DNA of 50,120 nt from DASQWP01 sp050697555 (GTDB taxonomy: Bacteria; Actinomycetota; Thermoleophilia; Gaiellales; Gaiellaceae), in contig JBOHAD010000009.1 in assembly GCA_050697555.1 (NCBI GenBank), positions 1-50,120 of the forward strand, in the 5' to 3' direction. Within the stretch, counting starts at the first letter, position 1; each line of letters starts with the position of its first letter. Below, in pieces: positions 33,899 through 41,895 of this stretch. The notes under the pieces are model-generated. The model searched no databases. It was not told the DNA's origin and worked only from the letters and a program-made list of their open reading frames with translations. The translations under genes and the position numbers were made by a program.

Positions 33899-34540
33899 TC
33901 ACCGTGGAAAGCGAGGATCGTCCCGGATCGCGACCAGGTCCGAGTCGGTCTGCGCCCAATCGCGGGCGGGCGGGTTGAGCTCGACCGCTCGGCTCAGATG
34001 CTCGAGCGCGGCCTCGCGCTCGCCCGCCAACGCCTCCATGCAGGCGGTGTTGTAGAGGACGTTCGAGTTGTCGGGGTGCTCCGCGAGCCGGCCGCGCATG
34101 ATCTCGAGAGCGCGGCCGTACTCCTGGCGCTGGTAGAACGGAAACGCCTCCAGCCACGCCTCCCAGGGCGAGGGCTCGAACGCCTGGCCCGGGACGCCCC
34201 CCGTTACGAGCACGGTCGTCCCGACCTCCTCGGCGAAGGCCTCCCTCCGCACAGCCGGGTCCCGCACGAAGACGAACGTCCCTGCGGGCGCGTCCCGCTC
34301 CTCGCCGTCGAGGACGAATCTGGCCCGGCCGCTCAGGACGACATAGAGCTCTTCGTGGTGACCGGCTCCGGCCCCGAGCTCGTCATGCTCTTCGATGACG
34401 CGACCGCCCGCCTCCGCTCCGCTGTAGGCGTTGACGCCGAAGGCGGTGATCCCGAAGCGAGTCCGCACGGGATGGGTGACGAATTCGCCTTCGAGCCGGT
34501 GGAGCTCGTCGAGGCGGGCGACTTCGAAGCGCTCCTTCAC
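33899..34540 (-). CDS. Cupin-TPR fusion protein
   Basis: This 213-residue protein has an N-terminal cupin half (GHHEELYVVLSGRARFVLDG, then DAPAGTFVFVRDP) and a C-terminal TPR segment (FYQRQEYGRALEIMRGRLAE, NVLYNTACMEALAGEREAAL). The cupin may sense or modify a small ligand and the TPR part bind a partner. The GTG start at 34540 overlaps the aminotransferase stop (GTGA), so the two are translationally coupled. Confidence 0.82.
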   Translation of the reverse strand: MKERFEVARLDELHRLEGEFVTHPVRTRFGITAFGVNAYSGAEAGGRVIEEHDELGAGAGHHEELYVVLSGRARFVLDGEERDAPAGTFVFVRDPAVRREAFAEEVGTTVLVTGGVPGQAFEPSPWEAWLEAFPFYQRQEYGRALEIMRGRLAEHPDNSNVLYNTACMEALAGEREAALEHLSRAVELNPPARDWAQTDSDLVAIRDDPRFPR

Positions 34541-35637
34541 GCGGCGACGGCGGTCGCCTCGCGGACGAGCCGCCCAAGCCGCGCGACGCCCTCTTCGATC
34601 TCGTCCGCGGTCGCGTACGAGAAGGCGAGCCGGACCGACTCCTCGCCGCCGCCCGTGAAGTAGAAGTCGGAGCCCTTGACGAAGGCGACTTCGGCCTCGG
34701 CTGCCTGCGCCTGGAGCTCGTCGCCGCGGACGCCGCCGGGCAAATCGACCCAGAGGAAGTACCCGCCGTCGGGCTCGTTCCAGGCCGTGCCCTCGGGCAT
34801 CTCGCGCTCGAGCGCTCCGAGCATGGCCTCGCGCCGGATCCGCAGACCCGCGCGGATGCCCTCCACGGTCGGGTCGAAGCGACCGCGACGCAGGAACTCG
34901 TAGAGCGTCGCCTGCACGAAGATGGAGGGCGAGACGTAGTTCTCGAGGATGAAGCCCTCGATCGAGGCCACGAGCTCCTCCGGGAGGATGAGATAGCCGA
35001 CTCGAATCCCGGGAGCGACCGTCTTGGAGAACGAGGAGAGGAAGATGACGCCGTCGCCTCCCGCGAGCTCGAAGATCCGGGGCAGCGGCTCGCCGGCGAA
35101 GCGGAGGAGCCCGTAGGGGTCGTCCTCGAGGACGACGGCTTCTGTGGCGCGAGCAAGGTCGAGCAGACGTTCGCGGCTCCCGCGCGAGAGCGTCCTCCCG
35201 CTCGGGTTCTGGAAGGTCGGGATCGTGTAGACGAGCGAAGGGCCGCTCCCGCCTGCGAGCGAGCGCTCGAGCGCCTCGACGTCCAGGCCCTCCTCGCAGA
35301 GCGGGACGTCCTCGACCTCGGCACCGACACGGCGGAGGATGGAGAGGGAGCGGTCGTAGCAGGGCGCCTCGACGTAGATGCGCACGCCGTTCCCGACGAA
35401 GTGGCGGGCGACGAAGTTGAAGGCCTGGAGAGAGCCGTTGGTGACAAGCACGCGGCCGGCGTCGACGCCGTGGCGCTCGGCGATCCACTCGCGTAGCGGC
35501 GCGTAGCCGCCCGGCTGGCCGTAGTTGAGCGCGGTCGCGCCGTCGCGGGCGAGCGCCTCGCGCGCGCAGTCGCCGAACTCGTCGATGGGAAGCAGATCGG
35601 GCCCGGGAAAGCCGCGGGCGAAGGAGATGAGAGCCAT
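34537..35637 (-). CDS. PLP-dependent aminotransferase (MocR/2-aminoadipate type)
   Basis: This 366-residue fold-type I aminotransferase has YTIPTFQNPSGRTLS for PLP contacts and the lysine in SSFSKTVAPGIRVGYL. The N-terminus ISFARGFPGPDLLP resembles the 2-aminoadipate group. Its relative at 10022-11230 shares layout and also has a cupin partner. The ATG at 35637 follows TAGACT (35644-35649) by 6 nt. The substrate is unknown. Confidence 0.9.
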   Translation of the reverse strand: MALISFARGFPGPDLLPIDEFGDCAREALARDGATALNYGQPGGYAPLREWIAERHGVDAGRVLVTNGSLQAFNFVARHFVGNGVRIYVEAPCYDRSLSILRRVGAEVEDVPLCEEGLDVEALERSLAGGSGPSLVYTIPTFQNPSGRTLSRGSRERLLDLARATEAVVLEDDPYGLLRFAGEPLPRIFELAGGDGVIFLSSFSKTVAPGIRVGYLILPEELVASIEGFILENYVSPSIFVQATLYEFLRRGRFDPTVEGIRAGLRIRREAMLGALEREMPEGTAWNEPDGGYFLWVDLPGGVRGDELQAQAAEAEVAFVKGSDFYFTGGGEESVRLAFSYATADEIEEGVARLGRLVREATAVAA

Positions 35638-35856
35638 GCGGCGAGTCTACTCAGCGAGGAGGCCGGACCGTGTCGGGCATGTTTGAGCCGGCACGAGCGG
35701 GGAACACGCTCGGGCGCGGAACCTGTCTTCTTTCGCCGATTTCAGAGCAGACGGGCCTCCTTATCCGGACGAGAGGTACGCGGCCAGCCGCTTCGACGTT
35801 CGACTGACGCGGTGAAAACCTCTCTTCCTCGTCTGTTCACGAGCTAGGTTACGCGA
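35638..35856. other. Divergent intergenic region
   Basis: TAGACT (minus, 35644-35649) is 6 nt from the aminotransferase ATG. TAGGTT (plus, 35845-35850) is 6 nt from the methyltransferase ATG. A 15-bp direct repeat GACGAGAGGTACGCG occurs at 35768 and again at 35898 inside the next gene. The stretch is less GC-rich than its surroundings, and no ORF was recognised. Confidence 0.5.
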
Positions 35857-36604
35857 ATGCCTGAGGACTACTTCGGCGAGCGGGTCGCAGAGCGATTCGA
35901 CGAGAGGTACGCGTACCAGGCCGACCCTGCCGTCGTCGACCCCATCGTCGCCTTCCTGGCGGATCTCGCCCGCGACGGGGCCGCGCTCGAGCTCGGCATC
36001 GGCACGGGTCGGATCGCGCTGCCGCTCGTCCGGCGTGGCGTTCGGGTGCATGGGATCGATCTGTCGGAGGCGATGGTGGCGCGGCTGCGTGCGAAGCCGG
36101 GCGCGGAGCAGATCGGCCTGACGATCGGCGACTTCGCCACAACGACCGTCAAAGCCACGTTCTTCGGTCGCCTACCTCGTCGCCAACACGATCATGAACC
36201 TGACAACGCAGGACGAGCAGGTCGCCTGCTTCCAAAACGTCGCAGCGCACCTCGACCCGGGCGGCTGCTTCGTCATCGAGGTGCTCGTAGCGGGGCTGCG
36301 GCAGCTTCCACCCGGCGAGACGTTCCAACCCTTCGACGTGAGCCCGACGCACCTCGGATTCGACGAGTACGACGTGGCGCGACAGGGCCTCGTCTCGCAT
36401 CACTATTGGATCGCCGACGGCAAGGTCGAAGTCTTTTCGCCGCCGTTCCGCTACGTGTGGCCCTCGGAGCTCGACCTGATGGCGCGGCTCGCCGGGATGA
36501 CGCTGCGCGAGCGGTGGAGCGGCTCGAACCGGGAGCCGTTCACGAGCGACAGCACCAAGCACGTCTCCGTCTGGGAGAAGCCGGCTTCGCCTTCGCGCGA
36601 GTAG
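35857..36604 (+). pseudogene. Class I SAM methyltransferase, single-base frameshift
   Basis: The first frame (from ATG 35857) encodes AALELGIGTGRIALPLVRRG (SAM motif I) and GIDLSEAMVARLRA. It then loses homology after ATTTVKATF. The second frame resumes SVAYLVANTIMNLTTQDEQ and runs through LDPGGCFVIEV to the normal end VSVWEKP at 36604. Removing one T near 36163 joins them as TFSVAYLVANT. A one-base insertion or an assembly error explains this. Intact, it would be a ~249-residue small-molecule methyltransferase. Confidence 0.8.
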
Positions 36605-37081
36605 AGGTTTATCTAAGCTCGATCCGCTCGAGAGAACGACCACACTCGAGACGCAGCTTCCCGACCTGAACGACGTCTCCCTCGCGCATCAACCGCAGGA
36701 TGAGCGCGCCCGCCAGCGCCTGCACAAGATGCAACGCGGTCGTCGGTGTGCTCGGCCGTCGCCCTAGACGGAGAGTTTCAGCGATTTCCAGGGGCCTGTG
36801 GCAATGAGGATGGCGCGCATGCAGCGCAACGCCCAGCGGGACAGGGAGCCTCGAAGCAGAGCGAGAGCGAGGGCGACACAGAGGCCCTGCCCTCGGCTCC
36901 GTCGTCTCCGTCCGTGATCCCGGGCGACCCGGATGAGTTTCCGCTCTCGATCGGGCTCGTCCGGCTCGCCCTCGTCGGCCTCGGCTTCGTCGGCGTCGTC
37001 GCCGGCGTGACGGGCCACGTCCTGGGCCGAGTTCGCCCGAGCTAGCCGCTTCGCCGAACCCAAGCGCGCGAGCGAAGTTCG
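36605..37081. other. Region without a convincing gene; possible gene remnant
   Basis: On the minus strand a frame ending at TAA 36609-36611 reads like protein back to about 36840. Pieces include STPTTALHLVQALAGALILR, MREGDVVQVGKLRLECG and SLERIELR, but no start codon or family fits. On the plus strand, GTG 36914 to 37045 would give 43 residues with one hydrophobic segment (LVRLALVGLGFVGVVAGV). The two cannot be separated by eye. The region may hold decayed DNA. Confidence 0.3.
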
Positions 37082-37963
37082 CTACGAGGCGGGCGCGCCC
37101 GCGACCTCGGCCGCGAGGCGGGCGACCTCGGTCGGGTTCGTTCCGACCCGGACGCCGTGCGACTCGAGCGCTCGCTTCTTCGCGCGCGCGGTCCCCGTGC
37201 TGCCCGAGATGATGGCGCCGGCGTGGCCCATCGTCTTGCCGGGCGGCGCTGTGAAGCCCGCGATGTAGGCGACGACCGGCGTCGCCATCTCGGCCTCGAT
37301 GAAGTCGGCCGCCTTCTCCTCCTCGGCGCCGCCGATCTCACCCACCATGACGACGAGCTCCGTTTCGTCGTCGGTCTCGAATCGCGCGAGGACGTCGACG
37401 AACGACGACCCGACCACGGGGTCCCCCCCGATTCCGACGATAGTGGACTGGCCGATACCGAGCTGCGACAGCTCGTGCCCGATCTGGTACGTGAGCGTGC
37501 CGGATCTGGAGACGAGCCCGACGGGGCCCTCGCGGAAGATCTCGGCCGGGATGATGCCGACGTTCGCCTTCCCGGGCGAGAGGACGCCGGGGCAGTTCGG
37601 GCCGACGAGCGTGATGCCTCGCGGCCGCACGTAGTTGTAGACGCGGAGCATGTCGTGTGCGGGGATGCCCTCGGTGATGCAGATGATCGTGCCGATGCCG
37701 GCGTCGACCGCTTCGTAGATCGCGTCGGCCGCGAAGCGCGCCGGGACGAAGACCATCGCCGTGTTCGGGCTCGTCTTGGCCATCGCCTCCCGCACCGAGT
37801 CGAAGACGGGAATCCCCTCGACGTCGCCGCCGCCTTTCCCCGGCGTCACGCCGGCGACCACGTTGGTTCCGTAGCCGAGGTTGCGCGTCGAGTGGAAGGA
37901 GCCCTCGCGTCCAGTGATGCCCTGGACGACCAGGCGCGTCGACTCGTCGACGATGATCGCCAC
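37082..37963 (-). CDS. sucD: Succinyl-CoA synthetase alpha subunit
   Basis: This 293-residue subunit carries the phosphohistidine. The CoA-binding fold starts VVQGITGREGSFH; ITEGIPAHDM and GPNCPGVLSPGKANVGI are conserved, and the active-site His is in GKTMGHAGAIISG. The GTG at 37963 overlaps the stop of the upstream methyltransferase by one base (TAGTG), so it is translated with it. It pairs with sucC, making ATP or GTP from succinyl-CoA. Confidence 0.95.
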   Translation of the reverse strand: MAIIVDESTRLVVQGITGREGSFHSTRNLGYGTNVVAGVTPGKGGGDVEGIPVFDSVREAMAKTSPNTAMVFVPARFAADAIYEAVDAGIGTIICITEGIPAHDMLRVYNYVRPRGITLVGPNCPGVLSPGKANVGIIPAEIFREGPVGLVSRSGTLTYQIGHELSQLGIGQSTIVGIGGDPVVGSSFVDVLARFETDDETELVVMVGEIGGAEEEKAADFIEAEMATPVVAYIAGFTAPPGKTMGHAGAIISGSTGTARAKKRALESHGVRVGTNPTEVARLAAEVAGAPAS

Positions 37964-38607
37964 TAGGGCGTGACCGCCTTGAGCGCGATGCCGGGCATGC
38001 GCACCCGATCGCCCTCGATCCGGTCGCCAAGGAGCTCGCGGACCCGCTCCGCGTCCTCCCCTTCGCACCCGACCCGCTCGAGCCACGGCTCGTACGGAAT
38101 CCCCCGGCCCCGGAAGAGCTCGAGCGCCTCGATCTCGAGCCCCGCGCCGTCGATGTGATCGCGCCATTCCGCCTCGGTGTAGGAGCGGACGTGGCTGGGA
38201 TCGCGAATCCGGTGGGCGGCCTCGGCGTCCTCGCCGTCGTAGAGGAGGTCCTCGACGAGCACGAGCCGGCGACTGACTCGCGCCATCTCCCCCACGGCGA
38301 CCCGTACGTCGGCGAAGTGGTGCGCGGCGCGGCGGCAGGTGACGACGTCGAAGCTCGCGTCGGCGAATGGGAGGTCCTCGGCAGAGCAGATGACATCCGG
38401 CTCCATGCCCGGAGCAGCGTCGCAGGTCACGACCTCGAGACCGGCCTCGCGCAGCCGTCGCGCGACGTGCCCGCCCCCGGTGGCGACGTCGAGCCCGACC
38501 TTGGCTTCAGCCGCCCACTCGACCAGGAGATCGAGGTCGGGGCCGGTCCGATGGACGTCGCTCTCCCGAAACGCCCGCGCGCGCGAGCTCCAGAGGTCGG
38601 CGCTCAT
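37963..38607 (-). CDS. Class I SAM methyltransferase within the suc operon
   Basis: This 214-residue methyltransferase of the UbiE/type 11 kind has motif I GLDVATGGGHVARRL, an acidic residue in VTCDAAPGM, and the later block LPFADASFDVVTCRRAAHHF. The ATG overlaps the sucC stop (ATGA) and its stop overlaps sucD. All three genes must be co-translated. The substrate is unknown. The gene interrupts the usual sucCD pair. Confidence 0.88.
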   Translation of the reverse strand: MSADLWSSRARAFRESDVHRTGPDLDLLVEWAAEAKVGLDVATGGGHVARRLREAGLEVVTCDAAPGMEPDVICSAEDLPFADASFDVVTCRRAAHHFADVRVAVGEMARVSRRLVLVEDLLYDGEDAEAAHRIRDPSHVRSYTEAEWRDHIDGAGLEIEALELFRGRGIPYEPWLERVGCEGEDAERVRELLGDRIEGDRVRMPGIALKAVTP

Positions 38608-39752
38608 CGCGCCCCCGCCAGCTCCACGACCCGCTCGGCCGCCGAAAGCATGGTGTCCTCGACGTGGACGTTCTCCGGCGAGGCCTCCGTCAGCAGGCGA
38701 CGCCCCTCCTCCGCGTTCGTCCCGTCGAGGCGCACGACGATCGGATGCTCGATCGGCATCCGCTCGAGCGCCTCGAGGATGCCGCGCGCGACCTCGTCGC
38801 AGCGCGTGATCCCGCCGAAGATGTTGAAGAGGATCGACTTCACCTGCGGGTCGGAGGTGATGATCTCGAGCGCATCGACCACGCCCTGGGCGTCGCCTCC
38901 GCCGCCGAGGTCGCAGAAGTTGGCCGGCGATCCGCCCACCTGGTCGATGACGTCGAGGGTCGACATGACGAGCCCGGCGCCGTTCCCGAGGATGCCGACC
39001 TCGCCCTCGAGCTTCACGTACGTGACGTTCTTCTCGCGGGCGAGGCGCTCCTGCTGGTCGGCGGCCTCGACGTCGCGCATCTCGTCCACGTCGTGGTGCC
39101 TGAAGAGGGCGTTGTCGTCGACGGTGAACTTCGAGTCGAGCGCCTTCACCTCTCCCGCCGGCGTGACGATCAGAGGATTGATCTCGCAGAGCATCGCGTC
39201 CGCACCGACGAAGGCGTCGTAGAGCTTGCCGACCATGGCGGTCACCTGCTTCTGCTCGTTCGGGTCGTCGAGGCCCGCGGTGAAGCAGAGCCACCGCGCC
39301 TGATAGGGCTGGAAGCCGACAAGCGGATCGACGTGTAGCCGGGCGAGCGCCTCCGGCGTCCTCTCCGCGACCTCCTCGATGTCGACGCCGCCCTGGGTCG
39401 TGAGCATGAAGAGCGGCTTCTTCTCGCCCCGGTCGAACGTGACCGAGAGGTAGTACTCCTTGGCGATGTCGGAGGCCTTCTCGATCCAGAGCTTCCGCAC
39501 CGTGTGGCCGCGAATGTTCATACCGAGGATGTCGCCGGCGCTCGCCTCGGCCTCCTCCGGCGTGTCGGCGAGCTTGATGCCGCCCGCCTTGCCGCGCCCG
39601 CCGGTGAGCACCTGAGCCTTGACGACGACCGGACCTCCGAGCTCCTCCGCAGCAGCGCGGGCCTCCTCCGCCGATGCGGCCACGCGCCCCTCGGACACCG
39701 GGATGCCGAAGCGCGCGAAGAGCTGCTTTCCCTGGTACTCGTAGAGATCCAC
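38604..39752 (-). CDS. sucC: Succinyl-CoA synthetase beta subunit
   Basis: This 382-residue ATP-grasp subunit opens MDLYEYQGKQLFARFGIPVS. It has VVVKAQVLTGGRGKAGGI, the nucleotide-site region, CEINPLIVT, NGAGLVMSTLD and GGGGDAQ. The GTG at 39752 follows TAGACT (39763-39768) by 10 nt. It is the first gene of the sucC-methyltransferase-sucD unit. Confidence 0.95.
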   Translation of the reverse strand: MDLYEYQGKQLFARFGIPVSEGRVAASAEEARAAAEELGGPVVVKAQVLTGGRGKAGGIKLADTPEEAEASAGDILGMNIRGHTVRKLWIEKASDIAKEYYLSVTFDRGEKKPLFMLTTQGGVDIEEVAERTPEALARLHVDPLVGFQPYQARWLCFTAGLDDPNEQKQVTAMVGKLYDAFVGADAMLCEINPLIVTPAGEVKALDSKFTVDDNALFRHHDVDEMRDVEAADQQERLAREKNVTYVKLEGEVGILGNGAGLVMSTLDVIDQVGGSPANFCDLGGGGDAQGVVDALEIITSDPQVKSILFNIFGGITRCDEVARGILEALERMPIEHPIVVRLDGTNAEEGRRLLTEASPENVHVEDTMLSAAERVVELAGAR

Positions 39753-39762
39753 GGGCCGCGCG

Positions 39763-39768
39763 AGTCTA
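39763..39768 (-). promoter_or_regulatory. -10 box TAGACT for sucC
   Basis: The minus-strand TAGACT is 10 nt upstream of the sucC GTG. Confidence 0.4.
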
Positions 39769-39845
39769 GCGAAGGCCGTCCGAATCACTCGCACGAGCGA
39801 TCAGCCGAAGCCTCGAGCGGGGCGATGGGAGCCTGAGGTCGCCTC

Positions 39846-40415
39846 ATGAGGCTCGTCCAGAGGCTGTTCAGGGTTCTCGTCATCGTCGCCGCCGCGGCTG
39901 TCGTCCTCGGTGGTGCCGCCGCGCTCGGAAGCACGCTCTTCGACGAGCCGCCACGCGACGCCGACGAGTTCGCGCAATGGGTCGAAGCCGGGAGCGAGCG
40001 TTCCGCGCAGGCGGGCAAAGCCGAGCCGGCCAAGCGAAAGCGAACGCCTGCGGAGCGCCGCTTCGTCCGCGAGCTGAACGCGATGTGCACGCGCCACGAG
40101 CGGGAGTCCGACGAGATTCCAGCTCCCCGGACGAGCGAGGAGATGCTCGCGTACTTCGAGCGCTTCCTGCCCGTCGCCCGCCGCCACCACGAGGAGGCCC
40201 GCAGTCTCGATCCGCCGCGGAGATACCGCGCCGATCTCAAGCGGCTGCTCGAGCTCGACGAGTCCGGGTTGACGGCGATCGAAGCCATGCGCTCGGCACT
40301 CGTGGGAGGCGACGAGGGGGCGTACGGGGCGGCGCTCGCCAAGCTGAACGTGCTCGTCATACGCCTCGACCGGGTCTTCCGTCCCCTCGGCGCGACTGCG
40401 TGTCTCAGCGACTGA
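39846..40415 (+). CDS. Uncharacterised membrane-anchored helical protein
   Basis: This 189-residue protein has one N-terminal hydrophobic segment (residues 8-30), probably a signal anchor, then a charged helical exterior domain. Cysteines at about 79 (NAMCTRHERE) and near the C-terminus (TACLSD) could form a disulfide outside the cell. The segment MLAYFERFLPVARRHHEEAR gives the helical core. No family is recognised. It precedes the peptide-oxygenase locus but is separated from it by its own promoter-like box. Confidence 0.65.
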   Translation: MRLVQRLFRVLVIVAAAAVVLGGAAALGSTLFDEPPRDADEFAQWVEAGSERSAQAGKAEPAKRKRTPAERRFVRELNAMCTRHERESDEIPAPRTSEEMLAYFERFLPVARRHHEEARSLDPPRRYRADLKRLLELDESGLTAIEAMRSALVGGDEGAYGAALAKLNVLVIRLDRVFRPLGATACLSD

Positions 40416-40426
40416 CTCGCCGTCAG

Positions 40427-40432
40427 TAGACT
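40427..40432 (+). promoter_or_regulatory. -10 box TAGACT of the peptide-oxygenase locus
   Basis: TAGACT is 7 nt upstream of the GTG at 40440. It is the only TANNNT box with leaderless spacing between the upstream gene and the oxygenase. Confidence 0.45.
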
Positions 40433-40439
40433 CGCGCTC

Positions 40440-40508
40440 GTGGGGGCGATCGCGTCGATCTGCCCGTTCACGACTTGGGGCTTCCGGGCATACAGACGAA
40501 CGCTGTAG
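40440..40508 (+). CDS. Possible leaderless leader peptide, 22 residues
   Basis: GTG 40440 opens a 22-residue frame (MGAIASICPFTTWGFRAYRR, two more residues, then TAG 40506-40508). The leaderless promoter spacing is the main support. It ends 33 nt before the ATG of the Asp/Thr-rich peptide. It could be a regulatory leader, or the stretch may simply be an untranslated leader. Confidence 0.35.
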   Translation: MGAIASICPFTTWGFRAYRRTL

Positions 40509-40541
40509 GTTTCCGGCGTCCACCCGAGTAGGAGGAGCCGC

Positions 40542-40685
40542 ATGTCGACACTGCGCGACGACGACATCCAGACGACGACCCAGGACACGAAGAGTCTCCA
40601 GCCGGCCGACACGGACCAGGACGACCAGGACGCGGACGACACCGACACCACGGACACGGACACGGACGACACCGACCCCAGCTAG
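40542..40685 (+). CDS. Asp/Thr-rich small peptide, 47 residues
   Basis: The ATG at 40542 is preceded by a strong ribosome site (GGAGGAG, 40531-40537). The peptide has an ordinary N-terminal part (MSTLRDDDIQTTTQDTKSLQ) and then an almost pure Asp/Thr tail ending TDTDDTDPS. Seventeen residues are Asp and twelve Thr, with no Cys or aromatic residue. The stop is TAG 40683-40685. The oxygenase frame begins at or before this stop. A precursor or substrate of that oxygenase is the favoured inference; a metal-binding or disordered extension is possible. Confidence 0.7.
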   Translation: MSTLRDDDIQTTTQDTKSLQPADTDQDDQDADDTDTTDTDTDDTDPS

Positions 40686-40707
40686 CGGCCGCGCCCTCGC
40701 ACGCACG

Positions 40708-41895
40708 CTGGGGCCGGTCTCGGCGGAGACGTTCTTCGCCGAGCACTGGGAGCGGCAGCCGCTCGTCGTCCCGCGCGGCGAGGCCGGCCGCTTCAACGAC
40801 CTCCTCTCCGAGGCTGACGTCGAGCGGCTGATCTGCTCGACCGGGATCCGCTATCCCGCCTTCCGGCTCGTCAAGGAGGGCGCGCAGATCGACCTCCGCG
40901 CGTACACGCGCGACATTCCCTGGCGGCCGCCCATCACCGGGGCTGCCGACGTCGGCAACGTTCTCGAGGAGTGGGAGGCGGGGGCGACGATCGTGCTCCA
41001 AGCGCTCCACCTGAACTGGCGCCCCGTGGCGGCCTTCTGCCGCGACCTCGAGCGCGCTCTCGGCCAGCCGGCGCAGACGAACGCCTACTACACCCCTCGC
41101 GGCTCGCAGGGCTTCGCCGTCCACCACGACACGCACGACGTCTTCGTCCTCCAGGTCGCGGGCGAGAAGCGCTGGCTCGTCTACGAGCCGCTCCTCGAGC
41201 TGCCGCTCAAGCGGCAGCGCTACTCGAAGGAGCTCGGCGAGCCCGGCGAGCCGACGCACGAGCTCACTCTGCGGGCCGGCGACACGCTGTATCTCCCGCG
41301 GGGCTGGCTGCACCAGGCCGAAACCTCCGAGACGGACTCACTCCACCTCACGGTCGGGATCAACACCTACACGTGGATGGACGCGTTCCGGGCGGCGCTC
41401 GAGGACTGTGCGCCGGAGCTCGGGTTCCGCCGCGCGGTGCCGGTGGACGGGATCGGCGGCGAGGAGCTCCTCGGCCGCCTGCGCGCGCGGCTCGATCCCG
41501 ACGAGGTGGCGCGGCGGACGCGGCGGCGTTTCGTGCAGACGCGCCCCCCAGTCCCCGGCGATGGGCTGAGCCGGCTCCGGGCGCTGGCCCGGCTGGGGCA
41601 GGAGACGCCGGTCGAGCGGAACGCGACCGTGATCGCGGACGTGGAGGCGGACGAGGGCGCCGTCGTGCTCCTCTTCGAGGGCAAGGAGCTTCGCTTTCCC
41701 GCCTTCGTGCGCGAGGACGTGGAGTTCTGCGCCGAGGCGGAGGAGCCGTTCCGGCCGGCCGACCTGCCCGGAGACCTCGACGGCGAGGGCAGGCTCGTGC
41801 TCGTGCGCCGGCTCGTGCGCGAGGGGTTCCTGCGCCTTACCGACGTGCCACGCGATGGCTCGTCGCCGCGTAGCGACGGGCGTGCTGAGGCGTGA
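40708..41895 (+). CDS. JmjC/cupin-4 Fe(II)/2-oxoglutarate oxygenase
   Basis: Protein-like cupin-4 (ribosomal-oxygenase family) sequence begins near 40690 (RALARTLGPVSAETFFAEHW). It continues with RYPAFRLVKEGAQ, the iron motif HxD (His 41122-41124, Asp 41128-41130), DVFVLQVAGEKRW and the distal His in PRGWLHQAETS (41311-41313), followed by a winged-helix-like C-terminal half. Such enzymes hydroxylate protein side chains. The frame has no ATG, GTG or TTG between 40348 and 40993, and starting at 40993 would delete conserved sequence. CTG 40708 is given as a placeholder; +1 frameshifting from the peptide ORF or a base error are alternatives. Confidence 0.8.
   Translation: MGPVSAETFFAEHWERQPLVVPRGEAGRFNDLLSEADVERLICSTGIRYPAFRLVKEGAQIDLRAYTRDIPWRPPITGAADVGNVLEEWEAGATIVLQALHLNWRPVAAFCRDLERALGQPAQTNAYYTPRGSQGFAVHHDTHDVFVLQVAGEKRWLVYEPLLELPLKRQRYSKELGEPGEPTHELTLRAGDTLYLPRGWLHQAETSETDSLHLTVGINTYTWMDAFRAALEDCAPELGFRRAVPVDGIGGEELLGRLRARLDPDEVARRTRRRFVQTRPPVPGDGLSRLRALARLGQETPVERNATVIADVEADEGAVVLLFEGKELRFPAFVREDVEFCAEAEEPFRPADLPGDLDGEGRLVLVRRLVREGFLRLTDVPRDGSSPRSDGRAEA

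Noticed and set aside
36746..37045. 100-codon plus-strand frame with a hydrophobic C-terminus
   Set aside because: The first 56 codons are non-protein-like, and an overlapping minus frame is equally long. Only the last 43 codons are mentioned, at low confidence.
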